Source of the DNA: Gluconacetobacter entanii
GTDB lineage: Bacteria; Pseudomonadota; Alphaproteobacteria; Acetobacterales; Acetobacteraceae
Length of the DNA stretch: 64,000 bases
Reading direction: 5' to 3'
Assembly: GCF_003206495.1 (NCBI RefSeq)
Contig: NZ_NKUF01000013.1
Location: 1 to 64,000, forward strand
The notes beneath the pieces were generated by a model. It saw nothing but the letters and a program-made list of their open reading frames with translations. It was not told the DNA's origin and did no database searches. Made by a program: the position numbers and the translations under genes. Positions within the stretch are counted from its first letter, which is position 1; every line of letters begins with the position of its first letter. Below, in pieces: positions 29,227 through 38,506 of the stretch.

Positions 29227-30012
29227 TCAGTCGAGGGTGCCATCCACCATGACGAAGGGCTCCCCGCGGGAGCAGGTTTCGACACGGGCATGGATGCCGT
29301 AGGTCTGTTGCAGCAGGTCGGGCGAGATGACCGTGCGGGCGGGGCCTGCGGCAATCAGGCGTCCGTCACGCATGATGATGGCGTCATCGGTCATGCGCAC
29401 GGCGATGTTGAGGTCATGCAGCACGATCATCGTCACGATGCCCCGCGCCGCCGTCGTGCGCCGCACGATATCCATGACCGAAAACTGATGATGCAGGTCC
29501 AGCGCGCTGAGCGGTTCGTCAAGCAGCATCGCCTCCGGCCGCCGTCCCAGCGCCTGCGCGAGGCCCACAAGCTGTCGCTGCCCGCCGGAGAGTTCATCCA
29601 TGTAGCGCATCGCCAGGTCCTCGATCCCGAAGGTGGCGAGCGTCTCGAGGGTTTCATCAATCACGCCGGTTTCGCCCATGGCCTGCATGCCATTGACATG
29701 GCGCGCGGCGATCAGGGATTCCAGCACCTGCAGATGCACAGGTGCAGGTAACGCCTGCGGCAGGTAGACACAGTGGCGCGTGCGCTGCGTCAGTGGCATG
29801 CGCGACAGTTCCATGCCGTTGAGCGTGATGACGGCCGGTGAAGGCACGATCCCCGCCACCGCCCGCAGGAATGTTGACTTCCCGCTGCCGTTCGGACCCA
29901 GCAGCGCGCAGACGCGCCCGCAGGGAAACGGGGCGGGGTTGAGGTCATGCAGCACGGTGCGGCGGCCGTAACTTACGCTGACATGCTGCGCGGACAGTCC
30001 ACTTTCGCTCAT
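29227..30012 (-). CDS. Iron/siderophore-type ABC transporter ATPase
   Basis: 261 residues. Walker A GPNGSGKST (about 39-47), signature LSGGQRQL, Walker B AMLLDEPLSALD and a switch His in VLHDLN. This is the FecE/BtuD subfamily. The start at 30012 overlaps the permease stop (ATGA), so the much longer upstream frame is ignored. Together with the permease and binding protein upstream it forms a complete importer, and a Fur box upstream of the first gene suggests ferric siderophore or haem rather than vitamin B12. The gene ends 155 bases before glgE on the same strand. Confidence 0.9.
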   Translation of the reverse strand: MSESGLSAQHVSVSYGRRTVLHDLNPAPFPCGRVCALLGPNGSGKSTFLRAVAGIVPSPAVITLNGMELSRMPLTQRTRHCVYLPQALPAPVHLQVLESLIAARHVNGMQAMGETGVIDETLETLATFGIEDLAMRYMDELSGGQRQLVGLAQALGRRPEAMLLDEPLSALDLHHQFSVMDIVRRTTAARGIVTMIVLHDLNIAVRMTDDAIIMRDGRLIAAGPARTVISPDLLQQTYGIHARVETCSRGEPFVMVDGTLD

Positions 30013-31091
30013 GACAGGCCCTGCCGGCGCAGGACGATCGTCAGGAAAAACGGAATCCCCACCAGTGCCGTGACAATGCCGGTGGGGATGATGACGCCGG
30101 GAATGATGTTGCGCGCGGCAACCGATGACAGCGACATGATGAGGCAACCGACAAGCATGCTGCCCGGCAGGTAGAAACGGTGGTCCTCCCCCAGCAGGCG
30201 GCGCGCGATGTGGGGGGCGACCAGTCCGATGAAGCCGATCGTCCCGACAAAGGAGACCGCCAGCGCGGACAGGATGCTGATCCGCAGCAGCGCCGCACGC
30301 CGCACGCGCGGGATATCGACCCCCAGGCTTGCGGCGCGTTCCTCGCCCATGCGCAGGACCGTCAGGCGCCATGCCGCGCGGAACGACAGCGGCGCAATCA
30401 GCACGCACGCGGCGGCAAGGATGCCGATCTTGGGCCATGTCGCACGTGTCAGGCTGCCCATCGTCCAGAAGACGAGGTCCTGCAGCGCGTCTTCGCTGGC
30501 GATGAACTGCAGGAGGGAGACAAGGGCATGGAACATGAAGACCAGCGCGATGCCGAACAGGACGACCGTCCCCGTGCCCGACCCGCGCAGGCGGGAGACG
30601 AGGTCGAGCAGGAAGACCGACCCGATCGAGAACACGAAGGCATCGGTGGAGACGATCCACGTTTCCGGCACGCCGGGGATATGCCATTGCAGGATGATCG
30701 CAAGTGACGCCCCTAACGCCGCCGCCGCCGAAACGCCCAGTGTGAACGGACTGGCCAGCGGGTTGGCAAGGATGGTCTGCATCTCCGCCCCCGACAGGCC
30801 AAGGGCAGCCCCCACGCAGATCGCCATCAGGGCATAGGGCATGCGGATCTGCCAGACGATCACGCTTTCACCCGCAGGGGCGTCATGGGGGTGCAGCAGG
30901 ATATGCAACAGGCGCGCGGGCGACAGGCCCGACGGGCCCAGCGCGAAATCCAGCGTCACGGAACATGCGATCAGCCCCGTGATGACCGCCATGACCAGCA
31001 CGCGCCGCCGTAACATCGCGCGGTACAGAGCGTGGATGTCGCCTGTATCGAGACTGCGCCTGGTGATGGGGGTGGGGGAGATACTGCTCAT
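30009..31091 (-). CDS. FecCD-family ABC transporter permease
   Basis: 360 residues and about ten TM helices. Hallmarks of the FecCD family are visible: SGAEMQTILANPLASPFTLGVSAAAALGASLAI, GTVVLFGIALVF, GERAASLGVDIPRVR, and FVGTIGFIGLVAPHIARRLLGEDHR near the coupling region. It forms the inner-membrane channel for an iron-type substrate. It lies 6 bases after the binding-protein gene and overlaps the ATPase gene by 4 bases. Confidence 0.92.
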   Translation of the reverse strand: MSSISPTPITRRSLDTGDIHALYRAMLRRRVLVMAVITGLIACSVTLDFALGPSGLSPARLLHILLHPHDAPAGESVIVWQIRMPYALMAICVGAALGLSGAEMQTILANPLASPFTLGVSAAAALGASLAIILQWHIPGVPETWIVSTDAFVFSIGSVFLLDLVSRLRGSGTGTVVLFGIALVFMFHALVSLLQFIASEDALQDLVFWTMGSLTRATWPKIGILAAACVLIAPLSFRAAWRLTVLRMGEERAASLGVDIPRVRRAALLRISILSALAVSFVGTIGFIGLVAPHIARRLLGEDHRFYLPGSMLVGCLIMSLSSVAARNIIPGVIIPTGIVTALVGIPFFLTIVLRRQGLS

Positions 31092-31097
31092 GCGGCC

Positions 31098-32234
31098 TCA
31101 GGGCGTGATCCAGAATGTGCCCGTCTGCGGGACCGGAAGGAAACGGTCATAAAGTTCCTTCTGCGTCTTCGCGGGGTCGATATCCGCGAACAGGTCGGGA
31201 TGGAACCACCTGGCCATCACCTCCACCGCAAGGATATTGTAAGGAGAGTCGTAGAAGGCATGCCACAGCCCATAGGCATGGCCGCCGGTTACGGCGCGCA
31301 GGGTGGAAATCCCCGGCCGGTCCTCCACCGCCCTGAGCGAGGAGCGGGCCAGTTCGGGGGAGACCTCCGCCCCCATGCGCAGTCCCGGTCCTGCCGCTTT
31401 CGGTCCATTGGTGCCATCGGCGATATAGATGTCGGGGTTCGACGCGATCACCTTTTCCAGCGAGATGTCACCGATATATCCGGGCAGGAGGGGGGCTGCG
31501 ATATTGTTGCCGCCCGCGGCCTCGATGAACGCGCCCATGTTGCCCTTGCCCGCCGTGTGGCAGCAGCTTTCACGCATCGCCGCCAGCATCTCGATAAAGA
31601 CCCTGGGGCGGTGGTCCGCCGGGATTGTGGCAACGGTCCGGGTGATGCGATCAAGGTGCGACTGGTAGAAATCGATATATTCGCGTGCTTCGGCTTCGCG
31701 GTTCAGGACGGTGCCGAGGATACGCATCGACGGGATGGTGTCATGCAGGGGATTGGCGCGGAAATCCACGAATACCACGGGGATGTGCGCGGCCTCCAGT
31801 TGGTTGACAAGCTCGCTTGACGCGCCGGGGCCGTGCCCGGAAACCGTCAGGATGGCAAGGTCGGGATGCAGGTCCAGCACCTTTTCGGGGCTGACGGTAT
31901 CGGCCGTGGTCTTGCCGATCAGCGCGACCTTGGCCGCCGCAGGGAAACGGGCGACATACTGGTCATAACTCTGGGTATCGGCGCCACGGAATTCCCCCTG
32001 CCAGCCGACGATGCGGTCGAACAGGTGTGCGCGCTCCAGCGGGGCGAGCGCATAGATCAGGCGCCCTTCGCCAAGGATGATGCGGTGTACGTCCTGCGGG
32101 ATTTCAACCGTGCGTCCCGCCATGTCCGTAATGGTGGCGCCGTGGGCCTGCGTGGCGCACAGGCCGCCGGTCAGCGAAATGGCCGCGAGGAGGGCCGTCA
32201 TTACACGTCCGCACCGATGGAAAATTCGTTTCAT
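31098..32234 (-). CDS. Iron-type ABC transporter periplasmic binding protein
   Basis: 378 residues. Signal peptide MKRIFHRCGRVMTALLAAISLTGGLCATQAHG, then ATITDMAGRTVEIPQDVHRII, the typical opening of cluster A-II (FecB/FhuD/BtuF) binding proteins. The start at 32234 has AGGA upstream; the frame extends to 32339 through the Fur box and is not believed. The substrate is a chelated metal, most likely a ferric siderophore given the operator. First gene of the three-gene operon. Confidence 0.88.
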   Translation of the reverse strand: MKRIFHRCGRVMTALLAAISLTGGLCATQAHGATITDMAGRTVEIPQDVHRIILGEGRLIYALAPLERAHLFDRIVGWQGEFRGADTQSYDQYVARFPAAAKVALIGKTTADTVSPEKVLDLHPDLAILTVSGHGPGASSELVNQLEAAHIPVVFVDFRANPLHDTIPSMRILGTVLNREAEAREYIDFYQSHLDRITRTVATIPADHRPRVFIEMLAAMRESCCHTAGKGNMGAFIEAAGGNNIAAPLLPGYIGDISLEKVIASNPDIYIADGTNGPKAAGPGLRMGAEVSPELARSSLRAVEDRPGISTLRAVTGGHAYGLWHAFYDSPYNILAVEVMARWFHPDLFADIDPAKTQKELYDRFLPVPQTGTFWITP

Positions 32235-32311
32235 GCCGGTTTTCCTGCCTTGCGTTGCCCCGCTGTCGCCATACGCACGATATGCACGGGGAATTCCTGA
32301 GCAGGGTGTGC

Positions 32312-32336
32312 TGATAATGATAATTGTTATCATTGT
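32312..32336. promoter_or_regulatory. Fur box
   Basis: TGATAATGATAATTGTTATC, with the perfectly placed 7-1-7 core TGATAAT-T-GTTATCA at 32318-32332. It lies about 80 bases upstream of the binding-protein start and matches the classic Fur consensus closely, so the operon should be repressed by Fur with iron. Confidence 0.85.
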
Positions 32337-32523
32337 CAATTTTCGGCCGCCGCCATGACCGGATGCCCGGCGCGCCCGGCGCTGAGATTATCAGAACACG
32401 GTGTGCATATATCTGCATTCGACTTTGGCATGGGGGTGGTCTACTGAAATCCGTAATGCATGCCTCTGCACACCATATGCAGCCAGTGGGAAAAGGTCGG
32501 GCGACAATGAAGGAAATGGCGGC

Positions 32524-33882
32524 GTGAGGCAGGCGATACGTGGTGCGGGCGGGTGGCTCGACCGGTATTTCAGCATCTCGCGACGTGGTTCGACCCCCGG
32601 GCGGGAAGTCGTGGCCGGGGTGACCACCTTTGGCGCCGTGGCCTATATCATGGCGGTCAACCCGGCCATCCTGTCGATGGCGGGACTGGACCACCACGAC
32701 ATGATCATGACGACCATCGCCGCATCGGTATGCGGGACGCTGCTGATGGCGCTGATGGCCAACCTGCCGATCGCGCTGGCCCCGGCGATGAGCAGCAACA
32801 TCATCTTCGCACAGGTCGTCGTGATGCATATGGGCATCAGTCCGGCCGTCGCCTTCGCCATGGTCTTCCTGGGCGGGATCGTCTTCGTGCTGCTGGCGCT
32901 GACGTCATGGCGTCAGAAGATCATCGACGGGTTTCCCGAACCTGTCGTCTGCGGCATCCGCTGCGCCATCGGGGCGTTCATCGTGCGGATCGGCATGACG
33001 ACCAGCGGCCTGCTGGTGCCCTCGCACGATGGTTTCGCCTTTGGCCTGCTGCGCCAGCCTGCGGTTGAGCTTGCGCTGGGCGGGCTGGCGCTTGCGATGG
33101 TGCTGTCATACCTGCGGGTGCCTGCGGCGATGCTGCTGTCGATCGTCGTGACAAGCTGCGCGGGCCTGTTCGTGCATGGTCCTGATGGCAGGCTGCTGAC
33201 ACGCCTGCCCGCGCATGTCTCCGACTGGCCGCATTATCCGTATCACCTGCTGTTCGCGTTTGATTTCCATGGGTTTTTCGCGAACATCCTCGTCCTGTTT
33301 CCCGTTACGCTGTATTTTTTCCTCAGCGACTTTTTCGATGCAACGGGGACGATGATGGCCGTTACCCAGCGTGCAACGCAGGGCAGGGGCGGGCCGCCGC
33401 TGCCGCTGGGGCGTTCGGCCTTCTGCGCCGATGGGGCCGCCAGCGTGATCGGGGCCAGCCTCGGCACCAGTACGGTCTCGGCCTATCTGGAATCCCTTGT
33501 GGGGGTGGAAGCCGGGGGCAGGACGGGCCTGTGCGCCATGGTCGTTGCGGTGCTGTTCGCCGTGTCGTCGTTCTTCTGGCCGTTGATTACCGCCATTCCC
33601 GCGGTCGCCACCGGCCCGGTGCTGATTGTCGTGGGGGTGGGGATGCTGTCCACGCTGGCATCGCCACAGACGCACGCCCTTGATGACCTTGCCTCCCCCC
33701 TGCTGATGGTGGTGATCACCCTCATGACGGGGAATTTCATGCTGGCGCTGGCCTGTGGCCTGCTGCTGCACACCCTCCTGCTTCTGGGGCGGCGGCAGTG
33801 GTGGCGGCTGACGCCCATGCTGGTGGGGCTGGATATCGTGTTCGTCGTCTTCCTGTGGCTTGAAAGCGGCATGCAGGGCTGA
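32524..33882 (+). CDS. AzgA-like NCS2 purine permease
   Basis: 452 residues. Starts at GTG with AAGGA upstream; the in-frame ATG-type start at 32401 adds an unlikely leader. It begins WLDRYFSISRRGSTPGREVVAGVTTF, the hallmark of AzgA-type hypoxanthine/guanine/adenine permeases, and carries PAMSSNIIFA, FLSDFFDATGTMMAVT and GASLGTSTVSAYLESLVGVEAGGRTG. About 13 TM segments. It imports purine bases by proton symport. It faces the TetR gene 14 bases away, with no room for a terminator between them. Confidence 0.87.
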   Translation: MRQAIRGAGGWLDRYFSISRRGSTPGREVVAGVTTFGAVAYIMAVNPAILSMAGLDHHDMIMTTIAASVCGTLLMALMANLPIALAPAMSSNIIFAQVVVMHMGISPAVAFAMVFLGGIVFVLLALTSWRQKIIDGFPEPVVCGIRCAIGAFIVRIGMTTSGLLVPSHDGFAFGLLRQPAVELALGGLALAMVLSYLRVPAAMLLSIVVTSCAGLFVHGPDGRLLTRLPAHVSDWPHYPYHLLFAFDFHGFFANILVLFPVTLYFFLSDFFDATGTMMAVTQRATQGRGGPPLPLGRSAFCADGAASVIGASLGTSTVSAYLESLVGVEAGGRTGLCAMVVAVLFAVSSFFWPLITAIPAVATGPVLIVVGVGMLSTLASPQTHALDDLASPLLMVVITLMTGNFMLALACGLLLHTLLLLGRRQWWRLTPMLVGLDIVFVVFLWLESGMQG

Positions 33883-33896
33883 ACGGACGCCGGGGT

Positions 33897-34508
33897 TCAG
33901 AAATCGTCCTCGCCCATGAAACAGTGGGCCAGCAGCAGGCGCGATGTCGCGTACCATGCCTCACGAGCGGCATCGTGATTATCGCACATCTCCGCCTGGA
34001 CCATCGCCCCGTCGAGCAGCATGCACAGCGTGCGGCCCAGCGTCGTCGCGGTCTCGATCTCCATCCCGCCGGCCTGCAGAAGCTGGCTGAAGGCGCTGCA
34101 CATGCTGTCCTTCTGCGCCTGGAGCAGTTGCGTGATCTCGTCATGCCGGCGGCGGTATTCGGCGGCGGCATGCATGAACATGCACCCGTGGAAATCATCG
34201 CTTCTGAACAGCGCGTCGTACCAGTCGAAAATCGCCCGGATCTTCGCCAGCGGCGTCTGCTGCTCATTGATCGCAAGCGCCAGTTCATCCTCGATCTGGT
34301 GGATGTGCGTGGCGATTGCCTCTGACACCAATGTGTCCTTGGTCGGGAAATGGCGAAAGACCGTGGCCTTGGTCACGCCGGCACGGACGCGGATCGCATC
34401 CACGCTCACGCTCTGGTAACCGACACGGTTGAACAGCCATCGTGCGGCGTGCAGGACCTTGGTGCGCTTTCCATGCCGGGAGCCATCGGAATAAGCGGTG
34501 GTGGGCAT
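33897..34508 (-). CDS. TetR/AcrR-family transcriptional regulator
   Basis: 203 residues. N-terminal HTH (about 15-60: KVLHAARWLFNRVGYQSVSVDAIRVRAGVTKATVFRHFPTKD), then a C-terminal ligand-binding domain with FHGCMFMHAAAEYR. TetR repressors bind a palindrome in the intergenic region and release it when an effector binds. It is divergent from the first GH20 gene, across 310 bases, so that gene is a candidate target. The effector is unknown. Confidence 0.88.
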   Translation of the reverse strand: MPTTAYSDGSRHGKRTKVLHAARWLFNRVGYQSVSVDAIRVRAGVTKATVFRHFPTKDTLVSEAIATHIHQIEDELALAINEQQTPLAKIRAIFDWYDALFRSDDFHGCMFMHAAAEYRRRHDEITQLLQAQKDSMCSAFSQLLQAGGMEIETATTLGRTLCMLLDGAMVQAEMCDNHDAAREAWYATSRLLLAHCFMGEDDF

Positions 34509-34818
34509 GAATGGTTATGCCTCGTATCGATTTGTTGCATTGCCAATCTATCTTTATAAAGCATATCTCGCAGGTTGGTAGTTCATTTTGTGGTGTGGCG
34601 TGGATTTGTGATTGAATCCGCCGCGCCGTCCCGCGCGCATTTTGGGCGCGTGGCGTCCGTCCTGTGCAAAGAGCACGCAATTTCATGCGGATGGGACCAA
34701 TTTATTTTACTTTCCGAACAAAATGGGGCGTGCCAGTAATGGATTATCGCACATGCCGCCACCCCGGTTTTTTGTGGAGCCGGCCCCCGGATTCCCAGAA
34801 CGGAAAGATTTTTGCCTG
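34509..34818. other. Divergent intergenic region between tetR and the first GH20 gene
   Basis: 310 bases without a supported gene. AT-rich around 34530-34570 and 34690-34730, where promoters are likely. A frame upstream of 34819 stays open to 34612 but codes an unlikely leader. No clear operator palindrome was found. Confidence 0.4.
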
Positions 34819-37032
34819 ATGCTTCCTATCCTGCACCGCTCCCGCCGCTTCCTGCATGCCGCCTGCAGTTCCATGGCGCTGCTTGCCTCGCTGTGCGCGC
34901 CCGCGCTGGCCGATACGTCGTCCGTTGCGCTGATGCCGCGCCCGCATTCCGTCACCCTGTCGGGGCAGGATGTCGCGGCCACGGGTGGGGTGCGTATCGA
35001 ATGGGCGGGCAGGCCAACGCCGATGCTCCGCCGCGCGGCAGAGCGTTTTTCCGCCCGCTTCGCGATGCTTGCAGGCGCCACGTCCGCTGGCGGCACGCCG
35101 CTTGTGCTGCGTATCTCCAGCAGGGTCGATCCTGCGTACCTGAGCGTGCATGAACGTGAACATTATACCCTGAACGTCACGTCGCAGAACGGGATCAGCC
35201 TCGATGCCGATGGCCCTGCCGGCGTGGTGCACGGGCTGGCGACGCTGCTGCAGCTTGTGGTCCAGACGCCGCAGGGGCCGGTCATCCACGAGGCCACGAT
35301 CGACGATGCGCCGCGTTTCGCATGGCGTGGCGTGATGATCGACGTGTCGCGTCATTTCATGTCGGTGGAGACCATGAAGCGTCAGCTTGACGCCATGGAA
35401 CTGACGAAACTCAACGTCCTGCACTGGCATCTGAGTGACGGGACCGGTTTCCGTGTCGAAAGCCTCCGCTTCCCCCGCCTGCATCAGGTTGGTGGCCATA
35501 ACCAGTATTACACCCAGGCGCAGGTGCGTGACATCGTGGCCTATGCCGCCGATCGCGGTATCCGCATCGTGCCGGAATTCGATGTGCCGGGCCATACGCT
35601 GTCCATACTGGAGGCCTATCCCGAACTGGCGGCCCAGCATGTCCCCACGGCGGAGGAGCGGGAATCCCCCTGTTCGATCACCATCAACACGGTCAAGACC
35701 AAGGCGATCTGCAACAAGGTCTATAACCTGAACAACGCCGCGTTCGATCCGACCAAGCCGCAGACACTGAAGTTCGCGACGGAACTCTATGCCGAAATGG
35801 GCCGCCTGTTCCCCGACCACTATTTCCATTCCGGCGGGGACGAGGTGGCGCCCAGGCAGTGGAACGAAAATCCCGCCATCGTCGCCTATATGAAGAAGCA
35901 CGGCTATGCCGATGCCCCGGCGCTGCAGGCCGCGTTTACCGCGCAGGTGGAGCGTGCGCTGGCACGGCAGGGCAAGATCATGATGGGCTGGGATGAGGTC
36001 AGCGAGGCCCCGATCCCGCGCGATGTCGTGGTGGAGGCATGGCGTGGGTCGAAATGGATCGCGTCGGCCACACAGGCGGGGCATCCGGTGGTGGTGTCTT
36101 CGGGCTACTATCTCGACCTGCTGAATCCGTCGTCGGAGCATTACAAGGTCGATCCCTATGACCCCAAGGCGGTCGGCCTGTCGCCTGAGGAAGTCGCGCG
36201 TGCGCGGCCAAGGCAGGGACCGATGATCGACGCCTTCGCGCTCGACCCGAACGTGCAGCCCCTGACCGCCGCGCAGCAGAAACTGGTCCTTGGTGGTGAA
36301 GCCCCGCTGTGGAGTGAAATCGTTTCCGATGAGATGGTCGATGCGCGCCTGTGGCCGCGTTCGGCCGCGATTGCCGAACGGTTCTGGTCCGATGCCTCGG
36401 TGCGGGACGTGGCGGACATGGAAAAGCGCCTGCCCGTGATCCAGCATGAACTGGAGGCGACGGGCCTGCAGGCCAGCGCGCATGAAAACGCCATGATCGC
36501 GCGCCTGACGCCGGGCAATGTCGGCCCGCTGCAGGTGCTGACATCGGTGACAAGCCCCGTGCGCAATTACGCCATGAACAGGCTGGCATCGCACAGCGGC
36601 GACGCCATGCTGAACGCACCGGGCGCGATTGCCGCCCCGGACAGTTTCGAGGCCAACAGGTTCAATGACATGGCGGCGCGTTACGTCGCGGGGGAAAAGG
36701 ACCTTGCCGTTCCGCTGCGGCAGATGCTGAAGCTGTACCTGGCCAATGATGCGGGATATGCCGCCGTTGCGACGACGCCGCTTTTGCAGGATGCGCGCCC
36801 TGTGTCGCAGCAACTGGCCGCCGTGGCGCGTGTCGGGCTGGAGGCGATCAGGAAGCATCGCAGCCATGGCCATCACTGGCACAAGCGCGTCAACAGGCTG
36901 CTGGCCCAGCAGGACGCCACTTTTGCCGGGTGCGCGGATGCCGTTGCGTCCTATACGCATGACCAGCCCCCTTCGGGCCTGCTGATCGATATCCTGCCGG
37001 GCCTGCATGCGCTGGTGAACCACGCGCATTGA
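34819..37032 (+). CDS. Exported GH20 beta-N-acetylhexosaminidase (first copy)
   Basis: 737 residues. Signal peptide MLPILHRSRRFLHAACSSMALLASLCAPALA, then a GH20b domain (about 35-160) and GH20 barrel. The catalytic Asp-Glu pair is D341-E342 in HSGGDEVAPRQW. Substrate-binding segments are DVSRHFMSVETMKRQLDAMELTKLN, HLSDGTGFRVES and MGWDEVSEAP. It releases terminal GlcNAc or GalNAc from chitooligosaccharides, peptidoglycan or glycans in the periplasm. It precedes the NamZ-type gene by 24 bases. A closely related second copy lies at 49132. Confidence 0.9.
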   Translation: MLPILHRSRRFLHAACSSMALLASLCAPALADTSSVALMPRPHSVTLSGQDVAATGGVRIEWAGRPTPMLRRAAERFSARFAMLAGATSAGGTPLVLRISSRVDPAYLSVHEREHYTLNVTSQNGISLDADGPAGVVHGLATLLQLVVQTPQGPVIHEATIDDAPRFAWRGVMIDVSRHFMSVETMKRQLDAMELTKLNVLHWHLSDGTGFRVESLRFPRLHQVGGHNQYYTQAQVRDIVAYAADRGIRIVPEFDVPGHTLSILEAYPELAAQHVPTAEERESPCSITINTVKTKAICNKVYNLNNAAFDPTKPQTLKFATELYAEMGRLFPDHYFHSGGDEVAPRQWNENPAIVAYMKKHGYADAPALQAAFTAQVERALARQGKIMMGWDEVSEAPIPRDVVVEAWRGSKWIASATQAGHPVVVSSGYYLDLLNPSSEHYKVDPYDPKAVGLSPEEVARARPRQGPMIDAFALDPNVQPLTAAQQKLVLGGEAPLWSEIVSDEMVDARLWPRSAAIAERFWSDASVRDVADMEKRLPVIQHELEATGLQASAHENAMIARLTPGNVGPLQVLTSVTSPVRNYAMNRLASHSGDAMLNAPGAIAAPDSFEANRFNDMAARYVAGEKDLAVPLRQMLKLYLANDAGYAAVATTPLLQDARPVSQQLAAVARVGLEAIRKHRSHGHHWHKRVNRLLAQQDATFAGCADAVASYTHDQPPSGLLIDILPGLHALVNHAH

Positions 37033-37056
37033 TCCCTGTAATGCCGGGCCTATGAA

Positions 37057-38352
37057 ATGGCTGTTTTCATGAAGCTGACGCGCAGGGTGGTCATAGGGGG
37101 CGGGATCGCCCTGTGTGGGGGCGGATTTTCGGGCGTCCGGGGGGCATTTGCAAAAAATCCTGCCTGCGACACCGATGTCGTGCATACGGTCCAGACAGGG
37201 TTCGAGGGGCTGCGCGCCGACGGTTATGGGCTGCTGCGGGGGCGCAAGGTCGGGCTGATTGCCAATCCGACCAGTGTTGGCCGCAACCTGCATCATATCG
37301 CCGATATCATCCACGCCGATGCCAGCATCAACCTACAGGCCATCTTCGGGCCGGAGCATGGTTTTCGCGGGTCCGCCCCCGCAGGTTCGTCAGAGGCCCT
37401 GACCCGGGACCCGAAGACCGACGTCATGGTCTATGACATCTATAACGTGTCCGGCCCCCGGCTTGATGCGATCATCCGCAGTTCCGGCATCGATACGATG
37501 GTCTTTGACATTCAGGATGTCGGGGCGCGGTTCTATACTTACATCTCCACCCTCTATGACACGATGGCGGCGTGCGCGCGACTGGGGATTGACTATGTCG
37601 TGCTTGACCGGCCCAACCCCATTTCGGGAACCCGCGTGGGTGGTCCGGTGCTGGATCCGCGCTTTGCCTCGTTTGTCGGGCGGCAGGCCATCCCCATCCA
37701 GCATGGCATGACGGTCTGCGAACTCGCCAGCCTGTTCAACGCATGTTTCATTCCCACGGTGTCCGGTCGTCCCGTGCAACTGCGCCATGTCGGGATGAAG
37801 GGATGGACGCGCGACCTGTTCTTTGACCAGACGGACCTGCCATGGGTTCCGCCCAGCCCGAACATGCCGACAGTGCAGACGGCGATCGCCTATCCCGGGA
37901 CGTGCCTGTTCGAAGGGACGGACCTGTCGGTTGGCCGTGGCACGGCGATGCCTTTCCTTTATCTTGGCGGTCCACGCCTTGATGCGACGGCGTGGCGCGA
38001 CCGGATGGAGCAGTCCGGGCTGCCCGGTGTCGCATTCCGCGATGTCGCTTTCGCCCCCGTGGCATTTGTGGACAAGGGGGCGATGGACCATGGGTTGCAG
38101 ATCGTCATTACCGATCGCAAACGGTTTGATGCCGTGCGGACGGGACTGACGCTGCTGTCCACCCTGCGTAATCTGACGGGTTCGGTGCCGTGGCGGGGAA
38201 AGGATGCACGGACATTCGACCTTCTCATGGGAACGGATACGGTCCGTCACCAACTTGATCAGGGAACGGCGCCCGACGCCATTATCCAGTCATGGCAGCC
38301 GGAACTTGCCCGCTTCATGGAAACACGGAAGAAATATATGCTTTATTCCTGA
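37057..38352 (+). CDS. namZ: NamZ-type exo-beta-N-acetylmuramidase (DUF1343)
   Basis: 431 residues. The start includes TRRVVIGGGIALCGGG, a twin-arginine-like export signal. The body has the DUF1343 signatures GLIANPTSVGRNLHHIADII, FGPEHGFRGSAPAG, MVFDIQDVGARFYTYISTLY, YVVLDRPNPI, and FEGTDLSVGRGTAMPF. In Bacillus, NamZ (formerly YbbC) releases MurNAc from the non-reducing end of peptidoglycan fragments. Its neighbours here include GH20, AmiE-like and MurQ genes, which supports that role. Start could also be the second ATG at 37069. Confidence 0.88.
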   Translation: MAVFMKLTRRVVIGGGIALCGGGFSGVRGAFAKNPACDTDVVHTVQTGFEGLRADGYGLLRGRKVGLIANPTSVGRNLHHIADIIHADASINLQAIFGPEHGFRGSAPAGSSEALTRDPKTDVMVYDIYNVSGPRLDAIIRSSGIDTMVFDIQDVGARFYTYISTLYDTMAACARLGIDYVVLDRPNPISGTRVGGPVLDPRFASFVGRQAIPIQHGMTVCELASLFNACFIPTVSGRPVQLRHVGMKGWTRDLFFDQTDLPWVPPSPNMPTVQTAIAYPGTCLFEGTDLSVGRGTAMPFLYLGGPRLDATAWRDRMEQSGLPGVAFRDVAFAPVAFVDKGAMDHGLQIVITDRKRFDAVRTGLTLLSTLRNLTGSVPWRGKDARTFDLLMGTDTVRHQLDQGTAPDAIIQSWQPELARFMETRKKYMLYS

Positions 38353-38398
38353 ATCCGGGGCGCAGGGAAAGAATATCGCGCACCTGCGCAAACGACAG

Positions 38399-38434
38399 AA
38401 AGTTTTTGGTGAAGCTTTTTCCAAAAAGCTTCAA
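38399..38434. repeat. Dispersed intergenic repeat with hairpin, copy 4
   Basis: AAAGTTTTTGGTGAAGCTTTTTCC followed by AAAAAGCTTCAA, a perfect 10-bp stem with a CC loop, lies between convergent namZ and the ROK regulator. It shares about 30 bases with the copy at 12428. Confidence 0.7.
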
Positions 38435-38506
38435 GAGAACAGTCATTCCTGAAAAAAAGACCGCATCCGGCAACCTTCGGGTCAGCAGGTTTTCCGCAAC
38501 GGCCCT

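Noticed and set aside
30013-30687. Upstream extension of the ABC ATPase frame
   Set aside because: It overlaps the permease gene completely and has no ABC sequence; the ATGA overlap at 30009-30012 gives a clear start.
34744-37314. 856-codon open frame antisense to the first GH20 gene
   Set aside because: Low-complexity His/Arg/Gln-rich shadow. The plus strand carries the GGDE catalytic motif in a complete enzyme.
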